Counted from the stretch's first letter, positions 1 to 5,142 are shown. The stretch is DNA of 5,142 nucleotides from T1Sed10-7 sp041686695 (GCA_041686695.1 JAWLDJ010000146.1:1-5142), one strand, 5' to 3'. Notes: a model not told the origin generated them from the letters alone. Translations and numbers: made by a program.

Positions 1-1119
1 CTGTACCGGGCGCGCAACCTCGAGAAGGCGCTCGACACCCCGGCGCGGATCTACTTCAAGTACGAGGGCGTCTCCCCCGCCGGCAGCCACAAGCCGAACA
101 CCGCCGTCCCCCAGGCCTACTACAACGCCGCCGAGGGCGTGCAGCGGCTGACCACGGAGACCGGCGCCGGCCAGTGGGGCTCGGCGCTGGCCTTCGCCAC
201 GGCCCAGTTCGGGCTCGGCTGTGAGGTGTGGCAGGTCGCCGCGTCCTTCACCCAGAAGCCCTACCGCGCGTCGATGATGCGGGTGTGGGGCGCGACGGTC
301 CACTCCTCGCCCTCGGAGCTGACCGAGGCCGGACGCGCGATCCTCGCCGAGCACCCCGACTCGCCCGGCTCGCTCGGGATCGCGATCTCCGAGGCCGTCG
401 AGGCCGCCGTCGCCGACGAGGACACCAAGTACGCGCTCGGCAGCGTCCTCAACCACGTGCTGCTGCACCAGACCGTGATCGGTGAGGAGGCGCTGCTGCA
501 GATGGCCAAGGTCGGTGACACACCCGACCTGATCGTCGGCTGCACCGGGGGCGGCTCGAACTTCGCCGGGCTGTTCTTCCCGTTCCTGCGCGAGAAGCTC
601 GCCGGGCGGATGGACCCGCACATCCTGGCCGTGGAGCCGTCGGCCTGCCCGTCGCTGACCAAGGGCGAGTACCGCTACGACTTCGGCGACGTGGCCGGGA
701 TGACCCCGCTGATGAAGATGCACACGCTCGGCCACGACTTCATCCCCGACCCGATCCACGCCGGGGGCCTGCGCTACCACGGGATGTCGCCGCTGCTGTC
801 CCACATGTACGAGCTGGGGCTGTTCGAGGCGGAGTCGATCGACCAGAGCCACTGCTTCGAGGCGGCGCTGACCTTCGCTCGCACGCAGGGCATCGTGCCC
901 GCGCCGGAGCCCACGCACGCGATCGCGGCGGCGATGCGCGAGGCCGAGGCCTGCAAGCAGACCGGTGAGGAGAAGGTGATCCTCACCGCGTTGTGCGGCC
1001 ATGGCCACTTCGACATGGCCGCCTACGACGCCTACCTCTCGGGTGCGCTGCAGGACCACGAGTACCCGGCGGAGGCGGTCGCCGACGCCATGCGCCGGGT
1101 CCCGGTCATCGACGCCTGA
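1..1119 (+). CDS. trpB2: TrpB2-type tryptophan synthase beta chain (5' end missing)
   Basis: This is a PLP-dependent fold-type II enzyme expected to join L-serine and indole into L-tryptophan in the cytoplasm. Reading is open from base 1, so the start lies outside the window; 372 residues are present, and the TrpB2 family usually has about 420-450. Residue numbers count from base 1. The PLP Schiff-base lysine is K31 in GSHKPNTA. The substrate-binding loop is ETGAGQWG (E53 is the expected catalytic Glu), where W stands in place of the H of canonical TrpB1. The phosphate-binding loop is CTGGGSN (181-187). The C-terminal GHGHFDMAAYD block (333 onward) is typical of TrpB2. C332 sits where TrpB1 has the Ser that contacts the PLP pyridine nitrogen. 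No trpA or other trp gene is visible, which fits the stand-alone, TrpA-independent character known for TrpB2. The family call is firm; indole synthase activity is inferred from the family. Confidence 0.93.
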   Translation: MYRARNLEKALDTPARIYFKYEGVSPAGSHKPNTAVPQAYYNAAEGVQRLTTETGAGQWGSALAFATAQFGLGCEVWQVAASFTQKPYRASMMRVWGATVHSSPSELTEAGRAILAEHPDSPGSLGIAISEAVEAAVADEDTKYALGSVLNHVLLHQTVIGEEALLQMAKVGDTPDLIVGCTGGGSNFAGLFFPFLREKLAGRMDPHILAVEPSACPSLTKGEYRYDFGDVAGMTPLMKMHTLGHDFIPDPIHAGGLRYHGMSPLLSHMYELGLFEAESIDQSHCFEAALTFARTQGIVPAPEPTHAIAAAMREAEACKQTGEEKVILTALCGHGHFDMAAYDAYLSGALQDHEYPAEAVADAMRRVPVIDA

Positions 1120-1135
1120 GACGCCCCCCCGCGCC

Positions 1136-1169
1136 CCCGCCACCCCAGAGACCTCGGGGGGGTGGTGGG
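1136..1169 (+). terminator. Candidate GC hairpin after trpB2
   Basis: The C-rich arm 1136-1146 pairs with the G-rich arm 1159-1169 over 11 positions, one of them a G-U pair, around a 12-base loop. It starts 16 bases after the trpB2 stop. There is no T run after it, as is common in high-GC actinomycetes. The same C-rich arm can pair equally well with 1184-1194 in the second repeat copy, so the fold may not be unique. It could be a terminator or a leader structure for the next gene. Confidence 0.4.
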
Positions 1170-1198
1170 CGGCGAGACCTCGGGGGGTGGTGGGCGGC
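1148..1198 (+). repeat. Two-copy tandem G-rich repeat (25/26 bp)
   Basis: Two adjoining copies begin GAGACCTC, continue with a G run, then TGGTGGGCGGC. Copy 1 is 1148-1173 with seven G in the run; copy 2 is 1174-1198 with six. They are otherwise identical. The unit sits between the trpB2 stop and the candidate promoter of the next gene. The G runs, together with GGGG at 1204-1207, could also support a G-quadruplex. Confidence 0.85.
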
Positions 1199-1210
1199 GG
1201 CGCGGGGCCG

Positions 1211-1237
1211 TACCCTCGTGGCAATCGACCCCAGGAG
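1211..1237 (+). promoter_or_regulatory. Candidate -10 and ribosome binding site for the 1244 gene
   Basis: TACCCT (1211-1216) matches the TAnnnT pattern of actinobacterial -10 elements. AGGAG (1233-1237) lies 6 bases before the ATG at 1244 and decides that start. No convincing -35 is seen; the expected place falls within the G-rich repeat. The ribosome binding site is good and the promoter is tentative. Confidence 0.4.
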
Positions 1238-1243
1238 CTCCGG

Positions 1244-1441
1244 ATGAACCTCGGCAAGCTACGCCGCCGTCTCATCGTCACCGGGCGGGACGAGCCCGCC
1301 GCGGTGGTCCGCACTCGGGGTGACGACGCCGGGTTCGACGCGTCGCCCCGCACCCCGGCCCGGCAGGTCGCGGACGATGAGCTGCCACCTCTGCGGGTGA
1401 TCGACCGGCCGGACGAGACGGGGTCCGCACACCAGGGCTGA
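1244..1441 (+). CDS. Small orphan protein, 65 aa
   Basis: I do not recognise this protein. The ATG at 1244 follows AGGAG with 6-base spacing. The reading frame is open further upstream, but that part only overlaps trpB2 out of frame. The protein starts MNLGKLRRRL, a short basic and possibly amphipathic stretch, and then becomes hydrophilic, Pro/Asp/Arg-rich and probably disordered. It has no Cys, signal peptide or membrane segment. Its codons keep high GC at third positions. The stop is 6 bases before the next ATG, so the two genes are probably co-transcribed, and the small protein may serve the membrane protein that follows. This is position-based inference only. Confidence 0.6.
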   Translation: MNLGKLRRRLIVTGRDEPAAVVRTRGDDAGFDASPRTPARQVADDELPPLRVIDRPDETGSAHQG

Positions 1442-1447
1442 CGGGCG

Positions 1448-2173
1448 ATGCCGCCCATCCTGGTGTTCCTGCTGCTGCTCGGCGTCATCTTCGTCCTGCT
1501 GTGGGTCGCCAGCGGCGAGGAACGGACGCTGCCCGACAGCGAGCTCGAGGACGCCGCGCTCGACGAGCCGATCCGCGCGGTCAAGCGTGCCCACGTCCGC
1601 CTCTCGCCGGACGGTACCGAGGCCACCCTCACCGGCCTGACCGCCGGCAGTCGGTACGAGGTGAACGCGCAGGCGACGTGCCCGCGCGGCTGCCCGACCC
1701 CGTCCCCGACGTGCCGGTGCGGCTTCTACGCGATGCGGTCCGATGTCGAGTCACGGCAGTTGTCCCAGGAGTCGAGCTGGGCCCGACGGGCCGATCCGCT
1801 GAGCGTGCGCCTCGACGTGGAGCTCTCCGGCGTGGTCCTCGAGTACGAGCTGGGGTACCGCGCGGAGCGGCAGCGGGTGCTGGAGGTCGGTGTCCCCGAC
1901 CGGTGTGTGGCATGCGCCGCCGGCGGGGTCGACCGCCAGGCCTCGGGACTGATCGCCCGTCCCCGGCAGATCGCCAGCCCCTTCAGCGGGGCCGGCAACC
2001 CCTACCTCGGCGATCCGAGCCTCAGGGACTGGTTGGAGCTGCGACCGGCCTGCCTCGACCACTGGGAGGAGGCGCCCGGGCAGCCTGCGCTCACCCTGGG
2101 CGACCTCGCTGACCGCCTCGGCACCGTCGTTCGCTGGGAGGCCTCCGGGGCGGCCGGTCCGGTCAGTCGCTGA
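1448..2173 (+). CDS. Cys-rich protein with N-terminal membrane anchor, unknown function
   Basis: This 241-aa protein begins with a hydrophobic segment at residues 3-21, preceded by no charged residue and followed by a very acidic stretch (22-40). It is most likely a single-pass anchor. The soluble part has seven Cys: C78, C82, C89 and C91 in TCPRGC...TCRCGFYA, then C153 and C156 (CVAC), and C202. The CxCGxYA pattern resembles one I know from actinobacterial hypothetical proteins. The CxxxC, CxC and CxxC spacings suggest a metal site or a redox site, but neither can be told from sequence alone. A segment between them (117-147) looks beta-rich. The ATG lies 6 bases after the preceding stop, with GGG upstream as a weak ribosome binding site. 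It converges on the minus-strand gene ending at 2201. No enzyme motif was recognised. Confidence 0.78.
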   Translation: MPPILVFLLLLGVIFVLLWVASGEERTLPDSELEDAALDEPIRAVKRAHVRLSPDGTEATLTGLTAGSRYEVNAQATCPRGCPTPSPTCRCGFYAMRSDVESRQLSQESSWARRADPLSVRLDVELSGVVLEYELGYRAERQRVLEVGVPDRCVACAAGGVDRQASGLIARPRQIASPFSGAGNPYLGDPSLRDWLELRPACLDHWEEAPGQPALTLGDLADRLGTVVRWEASGAAGPVSR

Positions 2174-2200
2174 GCGCTCAAGGGCACACCGGCCGCCGCC

Positions 2201-2416
2201 TCAGCGCAGCCGCTCGAGACCCGGCCACGTCTCACGGACGGGCGGGCGCTCGGCCCCGATGCGCTGCAGGTAGGCGTTGAAGCTGTCNNNNNNNNNNNNN
2301 NNNNNNNNNNNNNNNNNNNNNNNNNNNNNNNNNNNNNNNNNNNNNNNNNNNNNNNNNNNNNNNNNNNNNNNNNNNNNNNNNNNNNNNTCGAGCGGTTCCA
2401 GCGTCAGTTGTGACAC
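2201..2416 (-). CDS. Unidentified gene split by the assembly gap
   Basis: Both ends of a minus-strand gene appear to be visible. At the right, a GTG start (2416-2414) is preceded by AGGAG (2428-2424) at 7-base spacing and encodes MSQLTLEPL before the N block. At the left, the frame leaves the gap as DSFNAYLQRIGAERPPVR, then ETWPGLERLR, and stops at 2203-2201 (TGA). With 100 N counted literally the two parts are in one frame and give 71 aa. Because 100 N is a standard placeholder, the real protein may be longer, and the two parts could even belong to different genes. I cannot assign a family. It diverges from the VIT gene and converges with the Cys-rich gene, 27 bases apart. Confidence 0.5.
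   Translation of the reverse strand: MSQLTLEPLXXXXXXXXXXXXXXXXXXXXXXXXXXXXXXXXXXDSFNAYLQRIGAERPPVRETWPGLERLR
2288..2387. other. Assembly gap, 100 N
   Basis: Exactly 100 consecutive N, the usual placeholder for a scaffold join of unknown size. The order of genes across it depends on scaffolding, and distances across it should not be trusted. Confidence 0.99.
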
Positions 2417-2448
2417 GGCGTGGCTCCTCGCGCGACGGCGTCACCCGG

Positions 2449-2505
2449 ACCCTACGGGCACCGAGAGCGCGTGACGACCACCGTCCACAGCGGTGGTCCT
2501 ACGCT
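2449..2505. promoter_or_regulatory. Divergent promoter region with 8-bp dyad
   Basis: A perfect inverted repeat, GACCACCG (2476-2483) and CGGTGGTC (2491-2498) with a 7-base spacer, lies between a plus-strand TACGCT (2500-2505) and a minus-strand TAGGGT (2454-2449). Both hexamers fit the TAnnnT -10 pattern. They would start transcripts about 33 bases before the VIT ATG and about 26 bases before the GTG at 2416. The dyad covers the expected -35 position of the plus promoter and touches that of the minus promoter, so one regulator could control both genes. It does not resemble the AT-rich iron boxes of the DtxR/IdeR or Fur type. Confidence 0.4.
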
Positions 2506-2544
2506 TGGGACGAGTTCGTCGACGACCCGGCCAGCGAGACCACC

Positions 2545-3339
2545 ATGGCAGGACCACCGCTCCCCGATGACGCCAGCTCGGCGCGCGACTACCCGCTCGA
2601 GCACATCGCGGCCCACATCGACGAGGAACGTCGCTGGGTGTCGCTGCTGGGTGAGTTCCGGGAACTCGTCTTCGGCGCGCAGGACGGCCTGGTATCCACG
2701 CTGGCCGTGGTGGCCACCGTGGCCGGCGCCACCACCGACAACCTCGCTGTCCTGGTGGCCGGGTTCGCCTCCGCCATGGCCGGCATCTTCTCCATGGCCA
2801 TCGGCGAGTACATGGGGAGCAAGAGCCAGGCGGAGATCCAGCGCTCCCACATCGAGCGCGAGTGGCACGAGGTGCAGGAGCGTCCCTTCGAGTCGGAGGC
2901 CGAGGTCGCCTACCTGTTCATGCAGGAGGGCGTGGACAGCGAGGTGGCCTGGGAGACCGCCGCCGTGATCGCCCGCTACCCCCGCTCGTTGCTGGCCACC
3001 ATGCTCGCCAAGGAACTCGGCCTCAGCAGCGACGAGCAGGCCGACGCGGAGGGCAGCCCGCTGCGGGGGGCCGTGGTGATGGGGGGCGCCTTCGCCGCTG
3101 GTGCCGTGCCTCCGATCCTGCCGTTCCTGTTCACCGAGGGCGTCACCGCACTCACGCTCGCGACCGTGTTCACCGGCCTCGTGCTCTTCGCGATCGGTGT
3201 GGTCAAGTCACGGTGGACGGCGAGGTGGTGGCTGTGGTCGGGGCTGGAGATCGTGGCGCTGGCGGCGGTCGCCGGCATCGCCGGCTACCTGTTCGGGACG
3301 GTGCTCCCGTCGATGCTCGGCTTCGCCGGGGTGGCCTGA
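2545..3339 (+). CDS. VIT1/CCC1-family iron/manganese transporter
   Basis: This 264-aa membrane protein belongs to the family that moves Fe2+ or Mn2+ out of the cytosol (into vacuoles in plants and yeast; probably export in bacteria). A hydrophilic, acidic N-terminus (1-35) leads into GEFRELVFGAQDGLVST, the family signature, with D47 as the expected metal/proton-coupling residue. TM1 is about 41-61 and TM2 about 68-87, ending in GEYMGSKSQ. The Glu-rich cytosolic metal-binding loop is about 94-172 (E104, E106, E109, E112, E116, E118, E120, M126, E128 and others). TM3 is about 175-196, TM4 about 202-220 and TM5 about 230-252. Five TMs and this length are normal for the family; no rubrerythrin domain is fused. 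The ATG at 2545 is preferred. The only other in-frame start, GTG 2410, lacks a ribosome binding site and overlaps the divergent gene, but 2545 itself has only a weak GCGAG upstream. The choice of metal is inferred from the family. Confidence 0.92.
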   Translation: MAGPPLPDDASSARDYPLEHIAAHIDEERRWVSLLGEFRELVFGAQDGLVSTLAVVATVAGATTDNLAVLVAGFASAMAGIFSMAIGEYMGSKSQAEIQRSHIEREWHEVQERPFESEAEVAYLFMQEGVDSEVAWETAAVIARYPRSLLATMLAKELGLSSDEQADAEGSPLRGAVVMGGAFAAGAVPPILPFLFTEGVTALTLATVFTGLVLFAIGVVKSRWTARWWLWSGLEIVALAAVAGIAGYLFGTVLPSMLGFAGVA

Positions 3340-3398
3340 GGCCGCGCGGGCGCACGGGCGTGCGATCACCAGGCCCGCACGCCGCGAGGCCGCGCGGG
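3338..3398. repeat. 13-bp direct repeat framing the convergent gap
   Basis: GAGGCCGCGCGGG occurs at 3338-3350, overlapping the VIT stop codon, and again at 3386-3398. The copies flank the hairpin at 3357-3383. In DNA this GC-rich, 13 bp could arise by chance or by local duplication. Confidence 0.7.
3357..3383. terminator. Candidate bidirectional terminator
   Basis: An 8-bp perfect inverted repeat, GGCGTGCG (3357-3364) and CGCACGCC (3376-3383), surrounds an 11-base loop in the 70-base gap between the convergent VIT and hydrolase genes. There is no T run. The symmetry and position suit termination from both sides. Confidence 0.4.
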
Positions 3399-3409
3399 GA
3401 CCGCGATGC

Positions 3410-4336
3410 TCAGCGCAGCTGTGCCTCGATCCAGGCGAGCACGTCGGCAACGACCTCGTCGCGGTTGGTCTCGTTGAGCATCTCATGCCGGCCACCCGGG
3501 TAGATCCGGTGGTCGACCGCCGTCAGCCCGGCGCTGCGGTAGTGCTCGAGCAGTGCGGCCATGCCGGCGGCACCGCCGACCGGGTCCTCGCTGCCGGCGA
3601 ACGCGTAGACCGGGGTGTCGGATCGCGCGCCCGCACGTACCCGTTCGGTCTGCCCGATCACGCGCAGGCCCGAGAAGACATCGAGGTACATCTGGGTCGT
3701 CGGCACGAAGCCGCAGTGCGGATCCGCGATGTAGGCGTCGACCTGGTCCTCGTCCCGGGACAGCCAGTCGAACCGCGTCCTCGCCGGCTCGAAGGGCCGG
3801 TTGTACGCCCCGAACACCAGGCGGTCGAGGACGTCCGAGCGCCCGCGCGGACCCAGCCGTGCCCGCTCGGCCCGGGCCGCCACCGCCCCCGCCTCACCGA
3901 GCGGTCCCACCGGTCCGCTCGAGCCCGACAGCACGTAGGCGTCCACCTCACCGGGGAAGGTGAACAGGTACTGCTGGGCCAGGAAGGAGCCCATGGAGTG
4001 CCCGAACAGCACGACGGGGACGTCCGGCTGCTCCGCTCTGGCGCGCAGCGTGACCCGGTGCAGGTCGTCGAGCACCAGCGCCCAGCCACGACGCTTGGCG
4101 AAGTACCCCAGGTCGTCCTCGGTCGCGGCCGACTCGCCGTGCCCACGATGGTCCTCGGCGTACACGGCGAGCCCGGCCTCGGTCAGGGCCTCGGCGAGGT
4201 GGTCGTAGCGCCGGGCGTGCTCGGCCATCCCGTGCGCGACGTGCACCACCCCGCGTACCGCGCCATCCGGCAGGTGACGGTGCACCACCACCTCGACGCC
4301 GTCACGGGTGGTCAGGGTGGATCGCGAGGTCTCCAC
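3410..4336 (-). CDS. Alpha/beta hydrolase, monoacylglycerol lipase / lysophospholipase type
   Basis: This 308-aa serine hydrolase of the Hydrolase_4 group probably releases fatty acids from monoacylglycerols or lysophospholipids. The oxyanion-hole motif is HG (35-36) in VAHGMAEHARRYDHLA, and the block DHRGHGES follows at 62-69. The nucleophile elbow is GHSMGS with S114. The acid is D251 in GSEDPVG and the base is H284 in GGRHEML, so the catalytic triad is complete. A lid-like insertion lies at about 140-200, with the segment LSRDEDQVDAYIADPHCGF after it. No signal peptide is seen, so it is probably cytoplasmic. The start is a GTG at 4336 with GGAG (4345-4342) 5 bases upstream. It lies 110 bases downstream of the FadB-like gene on the same strand and converges with the VIT gene. 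Hydrolase class is firm; the substrate is inferred. Confidence 0.92.
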   Translation of the reverse strand: METSRSTLTTRDGVEVVVHRHLPDGAVRGVVHVAHGMAEHARRYDHLAEALTEAGLAVYAEDHRGHGESAATEDDLGYFAKRRGWALVLDDLHRVTLRARAEQPDVPVVLFGHSMGSFLAQQYLFTFPGEVDAYVLSGSSGPVGPLGEAGAVAARAERARLGPRGRSDVLDRLVFGAYNRPFEPARTRFDWLSRDEDQVDAYIADPHCGFVPTTQMYLDVFSGLRVIGQTERVRAGARSDTPVYAFAGSEDPVGGAAGMAALLEHYRSAGLTAVDHRIYPGGRHEMLNETNRDEVVADVLAWIEAQLR

Positions 4337-4371
4337 GGGCGCTCCGAGCAGGTCGACGGTGGACCGGACGC

Positions 4372-4391
4372 GGTCACCCTACGCCGTGACC
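4372..4391 (-). promoter_or_regulatory. Candidate promoter/operator of the hydrolase gene
   Basis: The dyad GGTCAC (4372-4377), N8, GTGACC (4386-4391) overlaps a minus-strand TAGGGT (4381-4376) that fits a -10 element and would start transcription about 33 bases before the GTG at 4336. A clear -35 is not seen. A repressor bound here would block the promoter. CGTAGGGT also occurs on the minus strand at 2456-2449, at the candidate promoter of the gap-split gene. Confidence 0.3.
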
Positions 4392-4403
4392 TCGCCAGAG
4401 CGT

Positions 4404-4422
4404 GGCCACCCGACGGTGGGCC
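4404..4422 (-). terminator. Candidate terminator after the FadB-like gene
   Basis: GGCCACC (4404-4410) and GGTGG-G-CC (4415-4422) form a 7-bp stem with one bulged G and a 4-base loop, beginning 25 bases past the stop codon at 4447. The 10-bp palindrome GGGCCGGCCC (4418-4427) overlaps it and gives a competing fold. No T run follows, so this is a weak call. Confidence 0.3.
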
Positions 4423-4446
4423 GGCCCGCGTGCAGCCGGTGACGGA

Positions 4447-5142
4447 TCAGGCGCGCGGCCGCAGGGGCTCCCCGGTCTCCGCCTTGGCCAGCAGGCTGAC
4501 CGGCGGCTGGAACCGCTGCCCGTAGGTATCAGCGAGCTCCTTGCACCGCCCCACGAAGCCCGTCGTCCCACCGGGGTACTGGTCGATGTACTGCGCCACG
4601 CCGCCGGTCCAGGCCGGGTAGCCGATCCCGAAGAGCGAGCCGATGTTGGCGTCCTCGAAGGTCTCGATGACCCCCTCGTCGAAGCACTTCACCGTCTCGA
4701 GCGCCTCGGCGAACAGCATGCGCTCCTCGAGGTCGGTGAGCGGCACCTCGTTGTCACCGCTGGTGACGTGCTCCAGCAGGCCCGGCCACAGCCCGGTGCG
4801 CCGACCGTCGTCGTCGTAGTCGTAGAACCCGGCGCCGGAAGAGCGCCCCTCGCGGCCGTGGACCTCCACCATCGTGTCCAGCAGCTCGTAGGCGGGGTGG
4901 CGCTCGTAGTCGATCCCGTCGCGCTCGACCGCGGCGCGGCGCTCGGCCTCGATCTTGCGCGGCAGGGTCAGGGTCAGCTCGTCCATCAGCTGCAACGGCG
5001 GGGCCGGGTAGCCGGCCTGCTCGCCCGCGCGCTCGATCCGCACCGGGTGGATGCCCTCACCGAGCATGGCGACGGCCTCGTTGAGGAAGGTCCCGATGAC
5101 CCGCGAGGTGAAGAACCCGCGGGCGTCGTTGACCACGATCGG
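4447..5142 (-). CDS. fadB: FadB-type multifunctional beta-oxidation protein, C-terminal third (5' end missing)
   Basis: The frame is open through the right edge; 231 residues up to the TGA at 4449-4447 are present, against about 700-730 for the whole family. The fragment begins with PIVVNDARGFFTSRV, the junction between the NAD-binding and C-terminal domains of 3-hydroxyacyl-CoA dehydrogenase. The first C-terminal helical domain is about 8-110 and includes GAGFYDYD. The second is about 136-212 with the signature GSLFGIGYPAWTGG (168-181). The full protein would hydrate enoyl-CoA and oxidise the 3-hydroxyacyl-CoA with NAD+ in fatty acid breakdown, normally with a FadA thiolase partner encoded beside it. 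The hydratase domain and the His-Glu catalytic dyad lie outside the window, so activity cannot be checked here. The second C-terminal domain identifies the long fused form and not a stand-alone short dehydrogenase. Confidence 0.92.
   Translation of the reverse strand, partial: PIVVNDARGFFTSRVIGTFLNEAVAMLGEGIHPVRIERAGEQAGYPAPPLQLMDELTLTLPRKIEAERRAAVERDGIDYERHPAYELLDTMVEVHGREGRSSGAGFYDYDDDGRRTGLWPGLLEHVTSGDNEVPLTDLEERMLFAEALETVKCFDEGVIETFEDANIGSLFGIGYPAWTGGVAQYIDQYPGGTTGFVGRCKELADTYGQRFQPPVSLLAKAETGEPLRPRA

Noticed and set aside
139..1119. A shorter trpB2 starting at 139.
   Set aside because: The codon at 139 is an internal GTG; the frame is open to base 1 and holds the essential PLP lysine at 91-93, so the true start is outside the window.
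1001..1441. A 146-aa version of the orphan protein starting inside trpB2.
   Set aside because: The added part reads trpB2 and the G-rich repeat out of frame, while ATG 1244 has its own well-spaced AGGAG.
2168..2206. 7-bp inverted repeat CGCTGAG/CTCAGCG covering the two convergent stop codons, and the palindrome TGAGCGCTCA at 2171-2180.
   Set aside because: Both follow from each gene ending in CGC TGA G; the 25-base loop and short arms make a weak terminator, so it is not called.
2201..2287. Possible arylamine N-acetyltransferase start in NAYLQRIGAERPP.
   Set aside because: The likeness is slight, the frame stops after 28 residues, and no PFENLD-type continuation is found in any frame toward lower coordinates, which encodes the Cys-rich protein instead.
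2410..2544. Coding extension upstream of VIT.
   Set aside because: It has no family similarity and no ribosome binding site, and it overlaps the divergent gene start, which has a strong one.
3101..4525. A 474-codon open frame on the plus strand, opposite the hydrolase.
   Set aside because: It starts inside the VIT gene out of frame, lies antisense to a hydrolase with a complete catalytic triad, and is rich in Arg/Pro/Gly/Ala as expected for a mirror frame in high-GC coding DNA.
1..5142. Search for tRNA, rRNA, CRISPR array, transposase, phage or toxin-antitoxin features.
   Set aside because: No cloverleaf, regularly spaced repeat, transposase motif or terminal inverted repeat was seen by eye; no previously undescribed defence-like system is supported.

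Overview
The window is high-GC DNA with G or C at most third codon positions, GTG as well as ATG starts, and Shine-Dalgarno sequences of the GGAG type. This and the protein types (a TrpB2-like enzyme, an actinobacterial-style FadB, a monoacylglycerol-lipase-like hydrolase, a small orphan gene beside a CxCG-type Cys-rich protein) point to an actinomycete-like bacterium. No genus can be named. A run of exactly 100 N (2288-2387) marks a scaffold join, so this is a draft assembly and the true distance across that point is unknown.

Layout: (1) 1-1119, plus strand, is the 3' part of a TrpB2-type tryptophan synthase beta chain that enters from the left edge. (2) 1120-1243 is a short intergenic stretch with a C-rich arm and two tandem G-rich copies (1148-1198) able to form alternative hairpins, followed by a possible -10 and a good ribosome binding site. 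(3) 1244-1441 and 1448-2173 form a probable two-gene unit: a 65-aa orphan and a 241-aa protein with one N-terminal membrane segment and seven cysteines. (4) 2201-2416, minus strand, is an unidentified gene whose two ends lie on either side of the N gap. (5) 2417-2544 is a divergent intergenic region with an 8-bp dyad between two candidate -10 elements. (6) 2545-3339, plus strand, is a VIT1/CCC1-family iron/manganese transporter. (7) 3340-3409 is a convergent gap with a hairpin framed by a 13-bp direct repeat. (8) 3410-4336, minus strand, is a serine alpha/beta hydrolase of the monoacylglycerol lipase/lysophospholipase type. (9) 4447-5142, minus strand, is the C-terminal third of a FadB-type multifunctional beta-oxidation protein that runs off the right edge.

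The hydrolase and the FadB-like gene lie in the same direction 110 bases apart. They could both act in lipid use (release of fatty acids, then beta-oxidation), but a possible terminator and a separate promoter-like element between them argue against a tight operon. The other genes look like unrelated housekeeping neighbours. I see no mobile element, CRISPR array, RNA gene or defence system. The least explained parts are the orphan/Cys-rich pair with its repeat-bearing leader, and the gap-split gene sharing a regulatory region with the VIT transporter.
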